DNA from: a virus
Length of the DNA stretch: 39,391 nt
Virus record (IMG/VR): IMGVR_UViG_3300042922_000466
Coordinates: 1 to 39,391 of that record
Strand: one strand, 5' to 3'
The notes under the pieces were generated by a model. The model had not been told where the DNA came from, did not search any database, and was given only the letters and a program-made list of their open reading frames with translations. This document shows, one piece after another, positions 36,638 through 39,391 of the stretch. The translations under genes were made by a program, and so were the position numbers. The first letter of the stretch is position 1. The number at the start of each line of letters is the position of its first letter.

Positions 36638-36837
36638 AGCCTCCTCACCCCGCTCTTGTCAAGCTTCGCGGACATCATTATGTGATAAGCATCAACCATA
36701 TCGCTGGTTTCAACTGTTTTGCCGAATGCATCGGTTATGCTAACGTATCCATTCGGACGCTTCTGGGAATGTGGCATACGACGTAATGAGAAACCGTAAC
36801 GCTTGGCGTAGGTACGAACTTTATTCTCCATCGACAT
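36634..36837 (-). CDS. 67-aa protein coupled to the XerC/D-like recombinase
   Basis: ATG 36837 with GAGGAGG nine bases upstream. The sequence YAKRYGFSLRRMPHSQKRPN followed by YVSITDAFGKTVETSDMVDAYHIMM is a short alpha/beta protein with a basic N-terminus. It is translationally coupled to the recombinase and shares its RHH-controlled promoter. A directionality or accessory factor is a reasonable guess; I recognise no family with confidence. Confidence 0.65.
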   Translation of the reverse strand: MSMENKVRTYAKRYGFSLRRMPHSQKRPNGYVSITDAFGKTVETSDMVDAYHIMMSAKLDKSGVRRL

Positions 36838-36857
36838 AGTACTCTTCCTCCTCAAAA

Positions 36858-36919
36858 GTTATATAACCAATATAACCTTGGCACAAGCCGTTGTCAATAT
36901 AGGTTATATAACTTATAAT
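36858..36919. promoter_or_regulatory. Divergent RHH-controlled promoters with palindromic operators
   Basis: Plus promoter TTGTCA (36891-36896), 17 bases, TATAAT (36914-36919). Minus promoter TTGACA (36897-36892), 17 bases, TATATT (36874-36869). The two -35 boxes overlap. GTTATATAAC occurs at 36858-36867 (start region of the minus transcript) and at 36903-36912 (spacer of the plus promoter); a half copy AATATAACC lies at 36869-36877. The layout suits autoregulation by the RHH protein. Confidence 0.85.
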
Positions 36920-36938
36920 GCTATTGGAGGTGTTTATC

Positions 36939-37100
36939 GTGGCCGTCGATAAAGATAAAAACGCTCAAATTCTCGTCACCTTCCCGATCGAGATGATTGA
37001 GGAGATCGAGAAGTTCTGGCACGGAAACAAGTTAAAGAACCGAAGCGAGGCAATCCGGCAGCTCGTTTCACTTGGATTGCAAAAGGCCCCCCGATCTTAG
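36939..37100 (+). CDS. Ribbon-helix-helix (CopG/Arc-type) repressor
   Basis: A 53-aa protein: ILVTFPIEMIEEIEKFWHGN, then KNRSEAIRQLVSLGLQKAP, the RHH pattern (beta strand, helix, RSEAIRxLV). GTG 36939 with GGAGGTG six bases upstream is preferred over the upstream ATG. It is the only plus-strand gene in this region and lies head to head with the 67-aa/recombinase unit, with operators between. It probably represses both promoters. Confidence 0.85.
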   Translation: MAVDKDKNAQILVTFPIEMIEEIEKFWHGNKLKNRSEAIRQLVSLGLQKAPRS

Positions 37101-37109
37101 GAGGGCCTT
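37083..37109. terminator. Terminator between tail operon and RHH gene
   Basis: AAGGCCCCCC (37083-37092) and GGAGGGCCTT (37100-37109) form a 10-bp stem with one mismatch, overlapping the RHH stop codon. It is followed by TTTTGC on the minus strand and TTCTACTTTGC on the plus strand, so it may act in both directions. Confidence 0.6.
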
Positions 37110-37125
37110 CTACTTTGCAGAGGGT

Positions 37126-37281
37126 CTACCGACCAACGAGAATCTTATTCACCTTGTCGCATAGTTCGTCTCGAACCGTAAGGGGTATTCGCTCGTCTTT
37201 CGACACATCGATTAGCGTCTGACAAAGTTCCTGTACAACAGGCATCCCGGTAATCGAAAACGTAAGCCCACCAGTTTTCAT
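37126..37281 (-). CDS. Small protein at the end of the tail operon (51 aa)
   Basis: ATG 37281 to TAG 37126. The sequence GGLTFSITGMPVVQELCQTL and ERIPLTVRDELCDKVNKILV is protein-like and soluble. GGGGG lies about 9 bases upstream. It is the last gene of the late tail unit, before the terminator. The function is unknown. Confidence 0.55.
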   Translation of the reverse strand: MKTGGLTFSITGMPVVQELCQTLIDVSKDERIPLTVRDELCDKVNKILVGR

Positions 37282-37322
37282 CGCCTTATCCCCCCATATC
37301 CTTCGTAAACTATCGAACTTCG

Positions 37323-37454
37323 TTACTCGCTTAACACTTCGATCACAAACTCCGTCTCGCGCTCCTCGACTACTTGCCACCATGTGGCGGTTGTGTCGGG
37401 GCGGAAGGGGTCTTCGTCGGTTCCGGTGCCGATTTTCGGGCATATTCGCTCCAC
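37323..37454 (-). CDS. Small tail-adjacent protein (43 aa)
   Basis: GTG 37454 to TAA 37323, starting on the last base of the previous stop (TAGTG) with GGAGG seven bases upstream. ICPKIGTGTDEDPFRPDTTA and WWQVVEERETEFVIEVLSE match a short protein type often seen after tail fibre genes (CPxIGTGTxEDPxRPD). The role is unknown, possibly a fibre assembly or attachment factor. Confidence 0.65.
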   Translation of the reverse strand: MERICPKIGTGTDEDPFRPDTTATWWQVVEERETEFVIEVLSE

Positions 37455-38014
37455 TAGATCGCCTCCACAATATAGTCATCCCATCGATTCGCGGTATCAG
37501 CCGCAGGTGAATAAACCCCATACATCGTTGCGCTTTGATTAAAAGAATCACTCACTGAAGCTACGACAGTTCCGTTTAAAGTGAATACAATAGATGGGCC
37601 CACCAAAATGATTACCAGCCGATCGCCATCTGCAGGTACTGTAGGAACAGTAGCTAATGTAGTTGTTACATTGGCAACTCGCTTCACTAGTGTGTAGTTC
37701 GACCCTGGTGATGCTAAGATGTATATTTCGTTGGACCCGTCCGTAAATCGCAATAAAATTCTGGGAGATCCGCTTAGAATCGATAGAGTCACACTCACAC
37801 GAATCGGTCCTGAATAATTCGTCTCAACAACTACACGTCCAAGTGATCCAGCTATATGGTAGAGTTGGTTACTGCTTATCCCCCATGTCCCACTTACTAC
37901 ATTCCATGTCTGACCTGTGTTTGTTCTACCGGGGGAAGAAGCATTATCAGGGCGATTGAACCCATCTTTAACAATAACCCGGTTTGGTGATAACAGCGTC
38001 ACAAGATGACTCAT
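37454..38014 (-). CDS. Tail appendage protein with lectin-like jelly-roll fold
   Basis: A 186-aa protein: VIVKDGFNRPDNASSPGRTN, TWNVVSGTWGISSNQLYHIA, RILLRFTDGSNEIYILASPG, ATVPTVPADGDRLVIILVGP and GVYSPAADTANRWDDYIVEA. This is the pattern of concanavalin/LamG-like (DUF1080-type) beta-sandwich domains used for sugar binding. It could be an additional receptor-binding or virion-decorating protein. It follows the other appendage genes in the late operon. Confidence 0.65.
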   Translation of the reverse strand: MSHLVTLLSPNRVIVKDGFNRPDNASSPGRTNTGQTWNVVSGTWGISSNQLYHIAGSLGRVVVETNYSGPIRVSVTLSILSGSPRILLRFTDGSNEIYILASPGSNYTLVKRVANVTTTLATVPTVPADGDRLVIILVGPSIVFTLNGTVVASVSDSFNQSATMYGVYSPAADTANRWDDYIVEAI

Positions 38015-38015
38015 C

Positions 38016-38717
38016 TTACACCGCCTTACTGATCAGCTTAATGTCCCGTGCAGCTCCCTGATTAACTGGTGATCCAGCCGTGCCGCTCCTTACTTTGACG
38101 TAGCGAACACCGATCCAATTAGCCGGAGTGGCGATGATATAACGACTTGCGGCGGCGATCATCGTCAATTCGATTCCTGCATTGTCGTAGATGTCGTTAT
38201 ACGTCACATTATCGTCCGACACCTGAAACGTCAGGTTCGCCGCCGTCCATCCCGCGGGCATTTCGATGCCGACTAGCGTCTTTTGTCCCAGATCGGCCGC
38301 CGCCGATAGGCTTGCTCCATTGGCAATAGTTGCGGTTGTTACTGTCGGTAAACTGCCCGTTAGTTGCATTTTGAGCGAGTCATTCGCTCCGTCCCAAACG
38401 TCGTTCAGAATGGTCCGGAGTTGCTTCACAACCGCAATCAGGCTACCATCTCCGGTAGACGCAGCGTCCGTCTTTGCACCTACGAGTGTCTGTATACCTT
38501 TGAGTAGCGCGACGACACTGGCGGAGCTGGAACCATCAGAAACGGCTACATCTGCCTTCGCGCCGATCGTGGCGATCTTACCGTCCTCTGCCTGAAAAAG
38601 GGGTGCTCCGTCTGATCCCTCAAGCGGCTCGTAATCATCAGCATCAGTATTAAAATACTGCGGGACGGGATTCTTGCCTGTTGCATCTTTTTTAATTGTT
38701 TTTGTGCTGTAGGACAT
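38016..38717 (-). CDS. Tail appendage/structural protein (233 aa)
   Basis: The N-terminal third is PVPQYFNTDADDYEPLEGSD and DGKIATIGAKADVAVSDGSS, the middle a helical segment (GSLIAVVKQLRTILNDVWDG), and the C-terminal third a beta domain (KTLVGIEMPAGWTAANLTFQ, ASRYIIATPANWIGVRYVKV, GAARDIKLI). The C-terminal pattern is a recurring domain in phage structural proteins. GAGGTG lies six bases before the ATG. Probably a virion protein of the tail tip or head surface. Confidence 0.65.
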   Translation of the reverse strand: MSYSTKTIKKDATGKNPVPQYFNTDADDYEPLEGSDGAPLFQAEDGKIATIGAKADVAVSDGSSSASVVALLKGIQTLVGAKTDAASTGDGSLIAVVKQLRTILNDVWDGANDSLKMQLTGSLPTVTTATIANGASLSAAADLGQKTLVGIEMPAGWTAANLTFQVSDDNVTYNDIYDNAGIELTMIAAASRYIIATPANWIGVRYVKVRSGTAGSPVNQGAARDIKLISKAV

Positions 38718-38735
38718 TTAGCTCACCTCATTTTC

Positions 38736-38906
38736 TCAGATTTCAATATCCGGCCGTCTTGAAACGATGTGCGCCTCGACGAGTTCGCGATCCTCGGCCG
38801 ACAGGTTGTACGAGCCGATGACTGCAGACATCGGCGCTTCACCGGCATCGTAGCGAGTAATGCATGCGTTTCCGATGATACGGATTTTGTACATAGGCAT
38901 GGCCAT
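38736..38906 (-). CDS. Small tail-module protein (56 aa)
   Basis: ATG 38906 to TGA 38736 with GGAGG ten bases upstream. MYKIRIIGNACITRYDAGEA and VIGSYNLSAEDRELVEAHIV are protein-like. It lies between two tail genes, three bases after the previous stop. A longer frame on the same strand (38723-38929) has no site and poor composition. The role is unknown. Confidence 0.65.
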   Translation of the reverse strand: MAMPMYKIRIIGNACITRYDAGEAPMSAVIGSYNLSAEDRELVEAHIVSRRPDIEI

Positions 38907-38909
38907 AGA

Positions 38910-39308
38910 TTAAGCACCTCCTCCCGCAAACAATTCAGCTAAAGCAAGTTCAACGTCTGCAAGGCGTAGTTCGGCGTCTGCCTTGTACGCTTGTAATTCG
39001 TGCAGCTTTTCCGCTGTTGTTTTCAGTTCTTCCAGTTCTTCGGCTGATTTCGGGGTCATATCGAACACAATTTCGCCTGTCCCCAAGTCCACGTTGTAAC
39101 CGGAGCAAAGACGGAATTCATCCACCTTTTCACCAAAAGACAACTGTATGCACCCAACTGCCTCGGGGTTTTTATTCTGCAAATCGACGTAAAGTTCAAA
39201 GTCTTCCTCGGTTGTTGTATCACGCACCGAACCAGACATTTCGCTGGTAGATACAATTACATTCCCCGTGGCTAATTCGTAGTAAACTTTTCTCCCGATC
39301 TGTGCCAT
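38910..39308 (-). CDS. Tail-module protein with coiled-coil C-terminus (132 aa)
   Basis: Full copy of the gene that runs over the circular join. The start is ATG 39308 with GGAGGTGAG seven bases upstream. IGRKVYYELATGNVIVSTSE, DLQNKNPEAVGCIQLSFGEK and GYNVDLGTGEIVFDMTPKS give a beta-rich body; the end (LEELKTTAEKLHELQAYKAD) is a coiled coil. Similar proteins follow fibre genes in Bacillota siphophages. It may be a fibre chaperone or a short appendage. Confidence 0.7.
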   Translation of the reverse strand: MAQIGRKVYYELATGNVIVSTSEMSGSVRDTTTEEDFELYVDLQNKNPEAVGCIQLSFGEKVDEFRLCSGYNVDLGTGEIVFDMTPKSAEELEELKTTAEKLHELQAYKADAELRLADVELALAELFAGGGA

Positions 39309-39391
39309 AGTCCGCTCACCTCCGTTTATGTTGGTATTTGTCCGAATGCAATCCATGTTACCGATTCATTCGCCCGCAGTCCTGTAAACGA
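39265..39391. repeat. Terminal direct repeat, right copy
   Basis: Identical to 1-127. It contains the first codons of the 132-aa gene and, from 39326, the last codons of the tail fibre gene. Confidence 0.95.
39326..39391 (-). CDS. 3' end of the tail fibre gene (right copy, partial)
   Basis: Repeats the last 66 bases of the tail fibre gene (62-127 in the left copy), including its TAA at 39326-39328. It has no separate biological meaning and marks the circular join. Confidence 0.9.
   Translation of the reverse strand, partial: SFTGLRANESVTWIAFGQIPT

Noticed and set aside
38723-38929. Longer minus-strand frame of 68 aa in the tail region
   Set aside because: It has no ribosome binding site and an unlikely composition; the 56-aa frame 38736-38906 with GGAGG is the real gene.

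Overview
The window is the complete genome of a temperate siphophage, or its excised circular form, of a low-GC Gram-positive host. Bases 1-127 are repeated exactly at 39265-39391, so the molecule was assembled as a circle of 39,264 bp and one tail-fibre-side gene runs across the ends. Strong GGAGG ribosome binding sites, DinR-type LexA boxes (CGAAC-N4-GTTC), ImmA-type lysogeny control, HK97-like head genes and a copper-amine-oxidase-type surface protein point to Bacillota, most likely Paenibacillaceae. That host call is inference from gene content; no database search was possible.

Most genes are on the minus strand, so the map reads right to left. The lysogeny switch is at 26.6-29.1 kb: a Cro-like gene (-), a CI-type repressor (+), an ImmA/IrrE protease (+) and an integrase (+) carrying its own LexA box. 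Three near-identical palindromic operators (GTCGCATTAATGCGAC type) surround divergent promoters. Leftward early genes (26.6 to 18.8 kb) encode an excisionase-like protein, a sigma factor, a set of unknown small proteins, a replication initiator with internal iterons, a possible helicase loader and a primase-helicase. A sigma-region-4-like regulator (17.7-18.1 kb) lies just before the late operon.

The late operon runs from about 17.6 kb down to 62 and continues through the circular join to 37.1 kb. It holds HNH endonuclease, TerS, TerL, a tRNA-like element, portal, prohead protease, capsid, a small structural protein, two glycosyltransferase genes, head-tail connectors, tail tube, tail chaperones with a GGGAAAC -1 frameshift, tape measure, tail tip and fibres. 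Next comes an inserted mini-switch (ribbon-helix-helix repressor, a 67-aa protein and a second, XerC/D-like tyrosine recombinase). The lysis cassette follows (coiled-coil membrane protein, holin candidate, DUF1906-type endolysin).

Between lysis and attP (34.1 to 29.1 kb) is the accessory zone that would lie at one prophage end. It holds a secreted stalk/DUF4352 moron with its own promoter and terminator, and a Panacea-domain antitoxin paired with an unrecognised 199-aa protein. It also holds an SOS-controlled operon with two LexA boxes and two YolD-like genes, a small XRE regulator, a small membrane protein and a DUF7667-like protein. The most interesting items are the Panacea pair, the SOS operon with no Y-family polymerase, the self-contained recombinase switch, a symmetric divergent promoter with an apparent ~70-nt antisense RNA at 24.3 kb, and the tRNA-like element between terL and portal.
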